From a virus: a DNA stretch of 22,861 nucleotides. Positions within the stretch are counted from its first letter, which is position 1, and each line of letters opens with the position of its first letter. Both the position numbers and the translations under genes were made by a program. The notes below the pieces were generated by a model that saw nothing but the letters and a program-made list of their open reading frames with translations, was not told where the DNA came from and ran no database searches. The stretch is taken from the IMG/VR virus record IMGVR_UViG_3300025151_000326, positions 1 through 22,861 of that record. One strand, 5' to 3'. Positions 5,230 through 11,260 of the stretch are shown here, one piece after another.

Positions 5230-5524
5230 TAGTATTTTGTGTATCGGCTTTGCAACACCCTTCCCTTGTGAAAATCCCACCTGTTTTTTCATGCTATTGC
5301 ATGGCAACTGATTGCATAACAGTTGTCGCCAGTTGCTATGTCACTGAAAGTGTTGGGGTTTTCCTGTGCGTAGTGGATGTGTCTGCATTATGCCTGTTCA
5401 CCAGCGCAGCATGTGTACGTCAGGCGCATATGCAAGCACGAATGCGTGGGTGGGCAGGGGCCACACGGGGGGTGTGCGTTATATGTATACAGACTCTTAC
5501 ACAGATCAGGAAAAATGGAGTGTT

Positions 5525-5622
5525 AACCACATTACATATATAGTGGTTTACAGATATAATGTTACAGTTTGTAACTAAATGTGATATCACGAAATGTTAC
5601 AATCATCACATTATTTTGTAAC
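5525..5622. promoter_or_regulatory. Operator-like dyad cluster with TATAAT box
   Basis: In order: AACCAC (5525-5530) with GTGGTT (5543-5548); TATAAT (5555-5560); GTTACA-GTT-TGTAAC (5561-5575); the perfect palindrome GTGATATCAC (5581-5590); and GTTACA (5596-5601) with TGTAAC (5617-5622). The same GTTACA/TGTAAC half-sites flank the -10-like box, as expected of a repressor-controlled promoter. No good -35 is found for the TATAAT. Confidence 0.5.
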
Positions 5623-5637
5623 AATGCATTTTGTGTA

Positions 5638-5671
5638 TTGACAGGGGGGTAAAAATGTGTAAAACTATATT
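5638..5671 (+). promoter_or_regulatory. TTGACA element, weak promoter candidate
   Basis: A consensus TTGACA (5638-5643) is followed by TATATT (5666-5671), but the 22-base spacing is too long for a standard sigma-70 promoter. At 17 bases the -10 would be AAAACT, which is poor. It points rightward towards the gene at 5841. Confidence 0.3.
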
Positions 5672-5705
5672 AAGAGAGTTTTTGGTAGGCTCACTTTAAC
5701 TGTAA

Positions 5706-5780
5706 CACGTACAATGATACACTTAGAATGTATCATATACTAACTTAAATAGATACATAAACTAAATCACGTACAATGAT
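5706..5780 (+). repeat. Direct repeat CACGTACAATGAT, two copies 62 bp apart
   Basis: Exact 13-base copies at 5706-5718 and 5768-5780, each followed by (T)ACACTTA and then a GTAT/GTAC half-site (TGTATC and TGTACC). Both lie directly upstream of the first rightward gene. The arrangement suggests tandem activator/repressor sites or tandem phage-type promoters. Confidence 0.55.
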
Positions 5781-5840
5781 TACACTTAAACTGTACCTAA
5801 AGGTAATTAATTTGTATAAATTTACAATTAGGTATTGACA

Positions 5841-6056
5841 ATGGCTAAAAAATCAGTAAAACTATACACAGACAATGTTCTTGAAGAGTTCTATAATCAC
5901 GTACTAGATGGAAACATTGAGAATTTGCATATTCCCCATAGTGATGTATTCTACGTGCGTAAGGCAGTAGAGGCTCACTACGGTAGACCTTTTTCATTAA
6001 AGGAAGTAGAGGACGCTATGAGAGCGGAAGGTTGGACAGATGAGCGCAATACCTGA
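5841..6056 (+). CDS. Hypothetical phage protein (71 aa), first rightward gene
   Basis: The ATG at 5841 is preferred; an in-frame TTG at 5835 would only add two residues. The protein reads MAKKSVKLYTDNVLEEFYNHVLDG, then a histidine-containing middle (IENLHIPHSDVFYVRKAVEAHYG) and RPFSLKEVEDAMRAEGW. The last segment (F-S-L-K-E-V-E-D-A-M-R-A-E-G-W) looks like a helix-turn-helix or winged helix end. A regulatory function is therefore possible but unproven. Overlaps the next gene by 17 bp. Confidence 0.7.
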   Translation: MAKKSVKLYTDNVLEEFYNHVLDGNIENLHIPHSDVFYVRKAVEAHYGRPFSLKEVEDAMRAEGWTDERNT

Positions 6057-6336
6057 GCGTGTAAAAAATAAAATGAAAGAAGAGGGGCTGAAGGGTGTAA
6101 ACAAACCAAAACGTACCCCGAATCACCCAACTAAATCTCACTGTGTTATGGCATCAGAAGGCGGTAAGTATAAGTTTATTCGCTTTGGTCAGCAGGGGGT
6201 TAAAGGTGCAGGTAAAAACCCTAAGTCAGCTAAAGACAAAGCACGTAAACGTAGCTATTATGCAAGGCACAATGCGCAAGACGCAAAGCCAAGTAAGTTA
6301 AGCGCCAGATACTGGTCGCACAAAGTCAAATGGTAA
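6040..6336 (+). CDS. Conserved basic phage protein (98 aa)
   Basis: Begins MSAIPERVKNKMKEEGLKG with GGAAGG upstream. It contains NKPKRTPNHPTKSHCVMASEGGKYKFIRFGQQG, then GAGKNPKSAKDKARKRSYYARH and ends SARYWSHKVKW (motifs quoted in parts). From memory this exact pattern, T-P-x-H-P-x-K-S-H, F-G-Q-Q-G and A-x-Y-W-x-x-K-V-K-W, is a family common in marine phages near the structural genes. Strongly basic and likely nucleic-acid associated or a minor virion component; its role has not been established as far as I know. Confidence 0.85.
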   Translation: MSAIPERVKNKMKEEGLKGVNKPKRTPNHPTKSHCVMASEGGKYKFIRFGQQGVKGAGKNPKSAKDKARKRSYYARHNAQDAKPSKLSARYWSHKVKW

Positions 6337-6351
6337 TAGGAGATAATACTG

Positions 6352-7059
6352 ATGGCTAAAGGAGAATCACTAGCAGCCCTACTGAAATTAATTACGGGGG
6401 CAAAAACTAAGAGCGCAGCTAAGTCTGCTGCCAGTTCTGCTCGTAACACAGTTCGTAAAAATGATAAGATGACAGGCGAGAAAGAACAAGAGGCAATTGA
6501 TAGAATTAATAGTAAATTACAAGCCAAGCTTGATAGCATTACAGAGGCAGCAAGTGGAACTAAAAAAGCACCACCACAAGGTGTAGCAGGGGAACGTGCT
6601 AAGACACGTGCTCGTGAAGAGGCAGCTAGAACTGTACAGCAAAAAGGTTCTGTTGCTAAGAAAATGACTGTAAGTGCTACAGACATTAAGCAAGCTAAAA
6701 CAGCAAATCAATTAGACACAATGCAAAGACGTATTGATGAGATGCCAGATGGCTTACGTAAGAAAATGATGCAGAACATGTTGGATAGACAACGTGCCTC
6801 TTTCGAGGGTATGCAAGCTGCAGAGCTAGACAAGGCAGGACGTAAAGCTGCGCAGTCAGCCAGTGATCGTAAACCCTTTAAAGGTTATACCCCTAAGTCA
6901 CCATTTAACCAAGGTGGTCTTGCTAAACCAAAAGCAAATCAAACTGGTTTGAAAAAACTTCCTACTGCAGTCCGTAATAAAATGGGTTATATGAAGCGTG
7001 GTGGAGTAGTTAAGTCAGGCCACATGGATATGCGTAAAGGTGGCATGTTCTACAAGTGA
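6352..7059 (+). CDS. Basic Ala/Lys-rich protein with C-terminal RGGVV motif (235 aa)
   Basis: GGAGATAATACTG precedes the ATG. The protein is composed of charged low-complexity helices (KTKSAAKSAASSARNTVRK, then ARTRAREEAARTVQQ-like stretches and MQRRIDEMPDGLRKKMMQNM). The C-terminus reads MKRGGVVKSGHMDMRKGGMF-Y-K, which resembles tails of other marine phage proteins and recurs in part in the genes at 7574 and 15782. No enzymatic motif is seen. It may be packaged with DNA or act as an assembly factor; that is inference from charge and location only. Confidence 0.75.
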   Translation: MAKGESLAALLKLITGAKTKSAAKSAASSARNTVRKNDKMTGEKEQEAIDRINSKLQAKLDSITEAASGTKKAPPQGVAGERAKTRAREEAARTVQQKGSVAKKMTVSATDIKQAKTANQLDTMQRRIDEMPDGLRKKMMQNMLDRQRASFEGMQAAELDKAGRKAAQSASDRKPFKGYTPKSPFNQGGLAKPKANQTGLKKLPTAVRNKMGYMKRGGVVKSGHMDMRKGGMFYK

Positions 7060-7583
7060 GCATAGAGGATGATTTACGAAATTGGTCTAGCCAAGTTTTG
7101 GAAGTACCTAATGCAGTACTTGGAGGATTGCCAGCATGTCCCTATGCAAAAGAAGCATGGAAACAAAATAAAGTAAAGGTAGTTGAAACATCTAACCTTG
7201 GAATAGATACAATATGCCAAGCTAGAGAGTTTGATAATACATATGACTTAGTTGTGGTTGCATCTTACACGTTTCCATCTTCATACGCCTTCACTGACTT
7301 TATTGAATTTCTAAACAATACATTTACAAGAGATGATCTGCATATCATGGGGTTTCACCCTGACTACGGTGCAGAAGACGCAGACTTAGACTTTCTATAC
7401 GAACACGAATGGGAATCTGCACTAGAGGATGAATATGCTATGTTGTTTATTCAATCTCTTTCAAAGGTGGATGATGCAAGTCTGAAGCTAGAAAAACTAG
7501 GATACTACGATGTGTATCCATCTGAAGAATACCAAACACTGGTAATAAATAGAAGAAAGCGGAGAAACAAACAATGGCAATGA
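7056..7583 (+). CDS. DUF1415-like protein (175 aa), GTG start
   Basis: Starts GTG at 7056, overlapping the upstream TGA. N-terminal DLRNWSSQVLEVPNAVLGGL then PACPYAKEAW (26-35) resembles the DUF1415-type motif W-x-x-x-x-V-x-x-L-x-x-C-P-Y/F-A found in bacterial proteins of unknown function. The middle has YDLVVVASYTFPSSYAFTDF, and HIMGFHPDYG resembles the H-P motif expected near the C-terminal half of that family. Acidic overall. Family assignment is by remembered motif and remains tentative. Other possibility: an unrelated phage family with a similar CPYA motif. Confidence 0.65.
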   Translation: MSIEDDLRNWSSQVLEVPNAVLGGLPACPYAKEAWKQNKVKVVETSNLGIDTICQAREFDNTYDLVVVASYTFPSSYAFTDFIEFLNNTFTRDDLHIMGFHPDYGAEDADLDFLYEHEWESALEDEYAMLFIQSLSKVDDASLKLEKLGYYDVYPSEEYQTLVINRRKRRNKQWQ

Positions 7584-7846
7584 AACCTCGTGCAATGAAA
7601 AAGAAGACCCCTATGCGTGGAGGCGGTATACCTCGTAAAATGATGAAAAAAGGTGGTGCAGTAGCAGAACCTGCATGGCTAAAGTCATTGAAAAAAGAAG
7701 CAGATAAACTTGGTGTACCTTTACGTGAACTTTTGACCATGTATGAAAAAGGTAAAGATCCTAAAAAAGAAACAATGAAAGCTGCTAAAGGCGGAATGGC
7801 AAAGAAGCCCATGATGCGTGGCGGCATGACAAAGAAAAAGAAGTAG
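7574..7846 (+). CDS. Lys/Met/Gly-rich basic protein (90 aa)
   Basis: Begins MAMKPRAMKKKTPMRGGGIP and ends KPMMRGGMTKKKK. A short central helix (WLKSLKKEADKLGVPLRELLTMYE) is flanked by low-complexity basic arms with K/R-G-G motifs (KKGGAVAEP, AKGGMAKK, MRGGM). The central helix with an aromatic W at its start could mediate a protein contact. Overlaps the preceding gene by 10 bp. Probably nucleic-acid binding or virion-internal; no family recognised. Confidence 0.7.
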   Translation: MAMKPRAMKKKTPMRGGGIPRKMMKKGGAVAEPAWLKSLKKEADKLGVPLRELLTMYEKGKDPKKETMKAAKGGMAKKPMMRGGMTKKKK

Positions 7847-7856
7847 GAACAAATAA

Positions 7857-8207
7857 ATGAAAAAAATATTATTACCCGTTGCTTTTGCAACTATGGCGAC
7901 ATCTGCATTAGCAATTGATCTGGGCAATGGCCTGTCAATGGGTGCTGAAATAGACACAAGTTATGTGACAGGTGTAGATACATGGGCATTGGAAGCAACT
8001 CCATATGCAGCTATTTCACAATACGGAATTACACTAAAAGCAGAAACAACTGTAGATGTGCTAAAGATTAATGAAGATGATGTGTTTAAAGGCGTAGACC
8101 TTACAGCGGAGTACGTGTGGAATAACATGACTACGTACACAGAAGTTTCATCAGACGCAGACTTTGAGTTTGGTGATATTACAATAGGTGCAAAAATTAA
8201 ATTCTAA
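7857..8207 (+). CDS. Exported outer-membrane beta-barrel-like protein (116 aa)
   Basis: The first 19 residues are a textbook Sec signal: KK, a hydrophobic core, then SALA before I20. The mature part (97 residues) is acidic and shows alternating hydrophobic/polar strands: SMGAEIDTSYV, WALEATPYAAI, YGITLKAETTV, DLTAEYVWNN and DITIGAKIKF. It ends in Phe with hydrophobic residues at alternating positions, the signal recognised by the BAM complex for outer-membrane insertion. Length would allow about six strands, shorter than typical eight-stranded barrels. Phage-encoded outer-membrane proteins are known from superinfection exclusion and receptor modification; this role is inferred. It resembles short porin-like repeats of host outer-membrane proteins. 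Confidence 0.75.
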   Translation: MKKILLPVAFATMATSALAIDLGNGLSMGAEIDTSYVTGVDTWALEATPYAAISQYGITLKAETTVDVLKINEDDVFKGVDLTAEYVWNNMTTYTEVSSDADFEFGDITIGAKIKF

Positions 8208-8208
8208 C

Positions 8209-8574
8209 ATGGCTATAGTATCTACAGCTAAATATTTTACAAATGCAAAAGACCTTTCAGCGACATCTGGTGGGGCAAGTGGTGATATAATATACACTTG
8301 TCCTGCTAATTTTATTTCTCTTATTAAATTTTTACACGTATCTAGTGGAGCAACTGCCACAAAGAAATACAGTCTTCAGTGGTACGAAGCCGCAACAACT
8401 ACCTATCATTTTATTATAGATGAACATAGTGTAGCAGGTAATGGCATTGAGGAAGTCATAGAGGGTGGCGCATATCTTGCATTAGCTGCAGGTGATAAAA
8501 TTGTAGGATTTGAAGAAAGTAGTTCAGACTTTCATGTAATAATTTCTGGCGAGGAACATTTCCAGCCTACATAA
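8209..8574 (+). CDS. Small beta-rich protein, possible virion component (121 aa)
   Basis: The ATG at 8209 is one base after the upstream stop (TAAC-ATG) with no clear ribosome binding site, suggesting translational coupling; the frame is open from 8188. The translation starts MAIVSTAKYFTNAKDLSATS and consists of Ser/Thr/Gly-rich beta strands (SLIKFLHVSSGATATKKYSL, LALAAGDKIVGFEESSSDFH). Such composition is typical of small phage structural or decoration proteins. No signal peptide. It is not specifically recognised and could alternatively work with the exported protein upstream. Confidence 0.65.
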   Translation: MAIVSTAKYFTNAKDLSATSGGASGDIIYTCPANFISLIKFLHVSSGATATKKYSLQWYEAATTTYHFIIDEHSVAGNGIEEVIEGGAYLALAAGDKIVGFEESSSDFHVIISGEEHFQPT

Positions 8575-8579
8575 CGGGG

Positions 8580-8608
8580 TTGCAATAATAGCAATTCTAT
8601 TGTATACT
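8580..8608 (+). promoter_or_regulatory. Sigma-70-type promoter ahead of DUF1127 gene
   Basis: TTGCAA (8580-8585) and TATACT (8603-8608) are 17 bases apart, matching host-type promoter spacing. The spacer holds the dyad AATAG-CAATT-CTATT, a possible operator. It lies in an 83-base gap in a region where genes otherwise touch. Confidence 0.6.
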
Positions 8609-8657
8609 AATTTATGTTATAACTATCTCCAGCACACAAATAAAAGGAGGTAGTGCA

Positions 8658-8801
8658 ATGTTTAAACGTATATACAACTTTATAAAAGACACAAACGAAA
8701 AGAGAGTGGCATACTGGCAATTACAGAATATGTCAGATAAAAATCTAAAAGATATGGGGATATCTCGTGGCGAAATCTACTCGAAAATCTACGGTGAATA
8801 A
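8658..8801 (+). CDS. DUF1127 (YjiS-like) small protein (47 aa)
   Basis: Starts MFKRIYNFIKDTNEKR with a perfect AAAGGAGG ribosome binding site. The second half, LQNMSDKNLKDMGISRGEIY, matches the DUF1127 signature L-x-x-L-S-D-x-x-L-x-D-I-G-I-S-R-x-x-I. DUF1127 proteins are short Arg-rich proteins abundant in alpha- and gammaproteobacteria; some have been linked to phosphate and carbon metabolism and to RNA turnover. The gene ends inside the next one (35-bp overlap). It is probably a host-derived gene that modulates host physiology on infection (inference). It is too short for many ORF callers and may be missed. Confidence 0.85.
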   Translation: MFKRIYNFIKDTNEKRVAYWQLQNMSDKNLKDMGISRGEIYSKIYGE

Positions 8802-8952
8802 GGCTGGTAATTATACCAAGCCAACTATGCGTAAAAATTTATTTAACCGCATTAAGGCAGGTAGTAAAGGTGGAGGGGCTGGTCAATGGTCGGCCCGTAA
8901 AGCCCAAATGCTTGCGAAACAGTATAAGGCTAAAGGTGGGGGCTATAGATAA
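8767..8952 (+). CDS. Conserved basic phage protein (61 aa), GTG start
   Basis: GTG at 8767 follows GGGG at about -9. The protein contains KAGNYTKPTMRKNLFNRIKA, then GSKGGGAGQWSARKAQMLAK and ends KAKGGGYR. From memory this K-P-T-x-R-x-x-L-F-x-x-I-K-A...G-Q-W-S-A-R-K-A-Q pattern is a conserved marine phage family of unknown role, often adjacent to the next gene. Basic charge suggests nucleic-acid binding. Overlaps both neighbours (35 bp and 1 bp). Confidence 0.8.
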   Translation: MAKSTRKSTVNKAGNYTKPTMRKNLFNRIKAGSKGGGAGQWSARKAQMLAKQYKAKGGGYR

Positions 8953-9197
8953 TGGCTCTCGCCAAATCCCAAAAAAGTTTAAAATCTTGGACAAAACAAA
9001 AGTGGAGAACCAAGAGTGGGAAGCCTAGTGCTAAAACTGGTGAAAGGTATTTACCTACTGCGGCTATTAATGCTCTTAGCGATAGTGAGTACGCAGCCAC
9101 TACCAGAGCAAAACGAAAAGGCACTAAGGCAGGTAAGCAGTTTGTGGCTCAACCTAAAAAAGTTGCAAAGAAAACCGCTAGATTTAGAAGGACTTAA
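8952..9197 (+). CDS. Conserved basic phage protein (81 aa), DUF5872-like
   Basis: Starts MALAKSQKSLKSWTKQKW, followed by TKSGKPSAKTGERYLPTAAI, the segment ALSDSEYAATTRAKRKGTKA and GKQFVAQPKKVAKKTARF. The S-L-K-x-W-T-K-Q-x-W-R-T-K-S-G-K-P-S block and Y-A-A-T-T-x-A-K-R are distinctive of a phage/viral family that I tentatively equate with DUF5872; function unknown. ATG overlaps the upstream stop as TAATG. It is a very basic protein, likely in complex with nucleic acid or virion interior. Confidence 0.8.
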   Translation: MALAKSQKSLKSWTKQKWRTKSGKPSAKTGERYLPTAAINALSDSEYAATTRAKRKGTKAGKQFVAQPKKVAKKTARFRRT

Positions 9198-9200
9198 ACT

Positions 9201-9383
9201 ATGACTGCTAGTTTTTTAAAACACAAACAAAAGGACTTGTTAAAAACAAGAGCTAGAAAACTAGGGGATATAGAAATAGATGAAAAGTACATTAAGAAGA
9301 AAAAGAAAAAACCCAAAGTTTACAAAAATAAAGAAGGCAGAACGGTAATAGAGATTCCATATTCAATCACAAAGGACACATAA
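9201..9383 (+). CDS. Small basic hypothetical protein (60 aa)
   Basis: Begins MTASFLKHKQKDLLKTRARK and contains a run of lysines (IKKKKKKPKVYKNKEG) followed by RTVIEIPYSITKD. A helix-plus-beta layout is visible but no family motif. The preceding AAGGACTTAAACT acts as ribosome binding site. It is the third consecutive small basic protein in this block. Confidence 0.65.
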   Translation: MTASFLKHKQKDLLKTRARKLGDIEIDEKYIKKKKKKPKVYKNKEGRTVIEIPYSITKDT

Positions 9384-9614
9384 ATGTATATCAGTACAGG
9401 TTTATTAGACTATATGCCATTGGCTCAAATGCCATTTAATAAAACTAAACCTGTAGAAACTACAACAAAACAAGAGATAGTTGAAGTAACAAAAACAGCC
9501 ATAGACAAAAAAGCAGATAAATATAAACATGAAATTATATATGCGTACCATCCTCACAACAATAATAAACTACACACTAATCAAGGGCGCAATGTAGATT
9601 TCATAGTAGCATAG
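9384..9614 (+). CDS. Hypothetical protein (76 aa)
   Basis: Starts directly after the upstream stop (TAA-ATG). Sequence begins MYISTGLLDYMPLAQMPFNK, has a polar helical middle (TKQEIVEVTKTAIDKKADKY) and a C-terminus rich in His/Asn (YAYHPHNNNKLHTNQG). No membrane segment or catalytic motif. It is unrecognised; position between the basic proteins and lysis genes gives no clear role. Confidence 0.65.
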   Translation: MYISTGLLDYMPLAQMPFNKTKPVETTTKQEIVEVTKTAIDKKADKYKHEIIYAYHPHNNNKLHTNQGRNVDFIVA

Positions 9615-9623
9615 GAGAATAAT

Positions 9624-9839
9624 ATGGCACACACAATTATTGACGATTATAAAATCTTTCCACGACTAATGATGTTAGTTGTGACAGTGCTTACATATCA
9701 ATCGGTACATTGGTACATGTCTTTACCAGACCCAACTACAGGCCAAGCAGGGCTTGTTTCAGTTTGTATGGGTGCATTGACAGGTTGTTTTGGTATTTGG
9801 ATGAACAAAGAAGCTAAAACAGATCGCGGTTCAAAATAA
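9624..9839 (+). CDS. Two-helix membrane protein, holin-like candidate (71 aa)
   Basis: Begins MAHTIIDDYKIFPRLMMLVV. Predicted membrane helices lie at about 12-33 and 42-60, joined by a short loop with LPDPTTGQ, and the C-terminus is charged (NKEAKTDRGSK). From memory this M-A-H-T-I-I-D-D-Y-K-x-F-P-R family is common in marine phages beside holin and endolysin genes. Small size, two helices, charged tail and the location two genes ahead of another holin-like gene suggest a lysis or antiholin role. GGAGAATAAT precedes the ATG. Confidence 0.75.
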   Translation: MAHTIIDDYKIFPRLMMLVVTVLTYQSVHWYMSLPDPTTGQAGLVSVCMGALTGCFGIWMNKEAKTDRGSK

Positions 9840-10048
9840 TGTATGTTCTTATTGTGGTGATGTTTGTAAATGGAACACACAAAGTAGCCTCAGATCAAAT
9901 ATTATATCCGAATCAAGAAATGTGTGAAGTTGCAGAAGTAGTACTATCACAAAAGTTAGAGTCTGCTAAACCCACTCCTGACTCTTTTGTGATTACTAAG
10001 TGTGTAGAAATGTCTTTCGCTAAAGAATCAAAAGGAATAGCTCTATGA
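9839..10048 (+). CDS. Small protein with N-terminal hydrophobic segment (69 aa)
   Basis: ATG overlaps the upstream stop (TAATG). The first 11 residues (MYVLIVVMFVN) are hydrophobic; the rest is soluble and contains two cysteines (NQEMCEVAEVVL and VITKCVEMSF). The short hydrophobic head could be a signal or anchor. This arrangement in a lysis block is reminiscent of small cell-envelope lysis accessories, but it lacks a clear spanin lipobox. Function unassigned. It overlaps the next gene by 4 bp. Confidence 0.65.
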   Translation: MYVLIVVMFVNGTHKVASDQILYPNQEMCEVAEVVLSQKLESAKPTPDSFVITKCVEMSFAKESKGIAL

Positions 10049-10431
10049 TACAAGCATTAGTTGGACCCATTACAAGTTTAGTAGGAACATGGTTAAATGG
10101 AAAAGTTGAAACAAAAGCTGCCGAAACTAAAGCTAAAGTTGCCAAAGCTGAAGCTGAAGCACAGATTATGCTCTCTCGTGCAACAAGTGAAGCTGATTGG
10201 GAAAAGATTATGGCACAAGGTTCTCAGTCTAGCTGGAAAGACGAGTGGCTAACTATACTGTTTAGTATACCCCTTATACTTGTATTTACAGGAGATTGGG
10301 GCAGAGAGATAGTAGCAAATGGATTTGTAGCACTAGAGTCCATGCCAGATTGGTATCAGTATACGCTGGGTGTAATTGTAGCTGCCAGCTTTGGTGTAAG
10401 ATCAGCTACTAGGTTTTTTGGTAAGAAATAA
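10045..10431 (+). CDS. Holin, three-helix GTA-type family (128 aa)
   Basis: Layout: an N-terminal amphipathic region (LVGPITSLVGTWLNGKVE), a charged coiled stretch (20-55), then the conserved W-K-D-E-W at 64-68 followed by membrane helices about 68-83 and 106-120. W-Y-Q-Y-x-L-G-V-I-V-A-A-S-F-G-V-R is typical of the holin family of gene transfer agents and marine phages (GTA_holin_3TM, from memory). It would form membrane pores that release the endolysin encoded at 10807. It overlaps the upstream gene by 4 bp. Confidence 0.8.
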   Translation: MIQALVGPITSLVGTWLNGKVETKAAETKAKVAKAEAEAQIMLSRATSEADWEKIMAQGSQSSWKDEWLTILFSIPLILVFTGDWGREIVANGFVALESMPDWYQYTLGVIVAASFGVRSATRFFGKK

Positions 10432-10432
10432 A

Positions 10433-10810
10433 ATGGATAGGATTAGAGGTACTACCGTAGCAAAACGTCAGTTATCTAAATTAAACAAGGAACTTAAATC
10501 TATTCCTAACTATAGCTACACTGCTAAATCTCACCCCGAAGCTCTTATAGAAGGTCTTTCAAATATTGTGGCTGCAGGAAAAAGAGGTCTTAGAGTTTTG
10601 CAAGGCAAACCTAAAGTTGCAGAGCTTCAAGCAAAGAAAAAAAGACTGGAGTTGTTAATTAAGGAAACGGAAGAATTAAAAAACATGGCTTTTTATGTTA
10701 ATGGAAAGTATGTAGATTATAGGGGTAGAGAAATAAAAAACCCCCAGTTTAAAACTTTAACCACTAAATCTCCAGACCAGTACAAAAAAGATAACAGGAA
10801 AAAACAATGA
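10433..10810 (+). CDS. Hypothetical coiled-coil protein (125 aa)
   Basis: The ATG at 10433 (one base after the holin stop) is preferred to the in-frame TTG at 10418. Basic helical protein: KRQLSKLNKELKSIPNYSY, GLSNIVAAGKRGLRVLQGK, then a coiled coil (KVAELQAKKKRLELLIKETE) and a polar basic tail. It sits between holin and endolysin with a 4-bp overlap to the endolysin, so could be a lysis accessory. No family recognised. Confidence 0.7.
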   Translation: MDRIRGTTVAKRQLSKLNKELKSIPNYSYTAKSHPEALIEGLSNIVAAGKRGLRVLQGKPKVAELQAKKKRLELLIKETEELKNMAFYVNGKYVDYRGREIKNPQFKTLTTKSPDQYKKDNRKKQ

Positions 10811-11259
10811 CATTTAAACTTAGTAAAAGAAGTCTGCATAAGTTAGAAGGTGTGAATGAGCAACTGGTTCAAGTTGTAAAAGACGCTATTGAAATAACTA
10901 AAGTAGACTTTGGTGTAACGTATGGATTACGAACATTAGAAGAACAAAAGAAACTCTATGAGTCGGGCAGATCACAAACTATGAAGTCCAAACACCTAGA
11001 CGGTAGAGCCGTAGACTTAGTAGCCTACTTTGGTTCAGATATTTCATGGGAACTAAATGTTTATGATGACATCTGTGATGCAATGGCAGAAGCAGCCAGA
11101 CGTAATACATGCGCCATCAAATGGGGTGCTGCATGGTCGGAAGGAGACATCAGAACATATTCAGGAACTGCAGAGGATGCAATGAATGCGTATGTTGACC
11201 TACGTAGATCACAAGGACGTAGGCCATTTATTGATGCTCCACATTTTGAGATGATGTAA
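10807..11259 (+). CDS. Endolysin, peptidase M15 (VanY/L-Ala-D-Glu peptidase type), 150 aa
   Basis: Motifs of the M15 zinc peptidases are present: S-K-H-L-D-G-R-A-V-D-L at 61-71 (zinc ligands H63 and D70) and the C-terminal D-A-P-H-F-E at 143-148 (catalytic acid D143, zinc ligand H146). FGVTYGLRTLEEQKKLYESG is the family's N-terminal helix-strand block, and W-G-A-A-W (106-110) is also typical. It would cleave the peptide of peptidoglycan at the end of infection, acting after the holin at 10045. No signal peptide, consistent with holin-dependent export. Length is normal for single-domain phage M15 endolysins. Confidence 0.9.
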   Translation: MTFKLSKRSLHKLEGVNEQLVQVVKDAIEITKVDFGVTYGLRTLEEQKKLYESGRSQTMKSKHLDGRAVDLVAYFGSDISWELNVYDDICDAMAEAARRNTCAIKWGAAWSEGDIRTYSGTAEDAMNAYVDLRRSQGRRPFIDAPHFEMM

Positions 11260-11260
11260 A

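Larger units (their letters stand above)
4964..5840. other. Divergent non-coding control region (no credible gene)
   Basis: This 877-base stretch separates leftward from rightward genes. Long frames crossing it (for example 5145-5543) give Cys-rich, atypical translations without ribosome binding sites, so I see no gene. It contains nested hairpins, the fifth palindrome, GC-richer DNA from about 5080 to 5490, then AT-rich DNA with dyads, a TATAAT box and direct repeats up to the first rightward gene. It is a candidate for divergent promoters, operators and possibly a replication origin. Confidence 0.75.

Noticed and set aside
5145-5578. Rightward ORFs of 132 and 70 codons in the central region (5145-5543 and 5366-5578)
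   Set aside because: The translations are Cys/Arg-rich with no phage-like composition, no ribosome binding site, and cross several structured elements; control DNA is the better reading.
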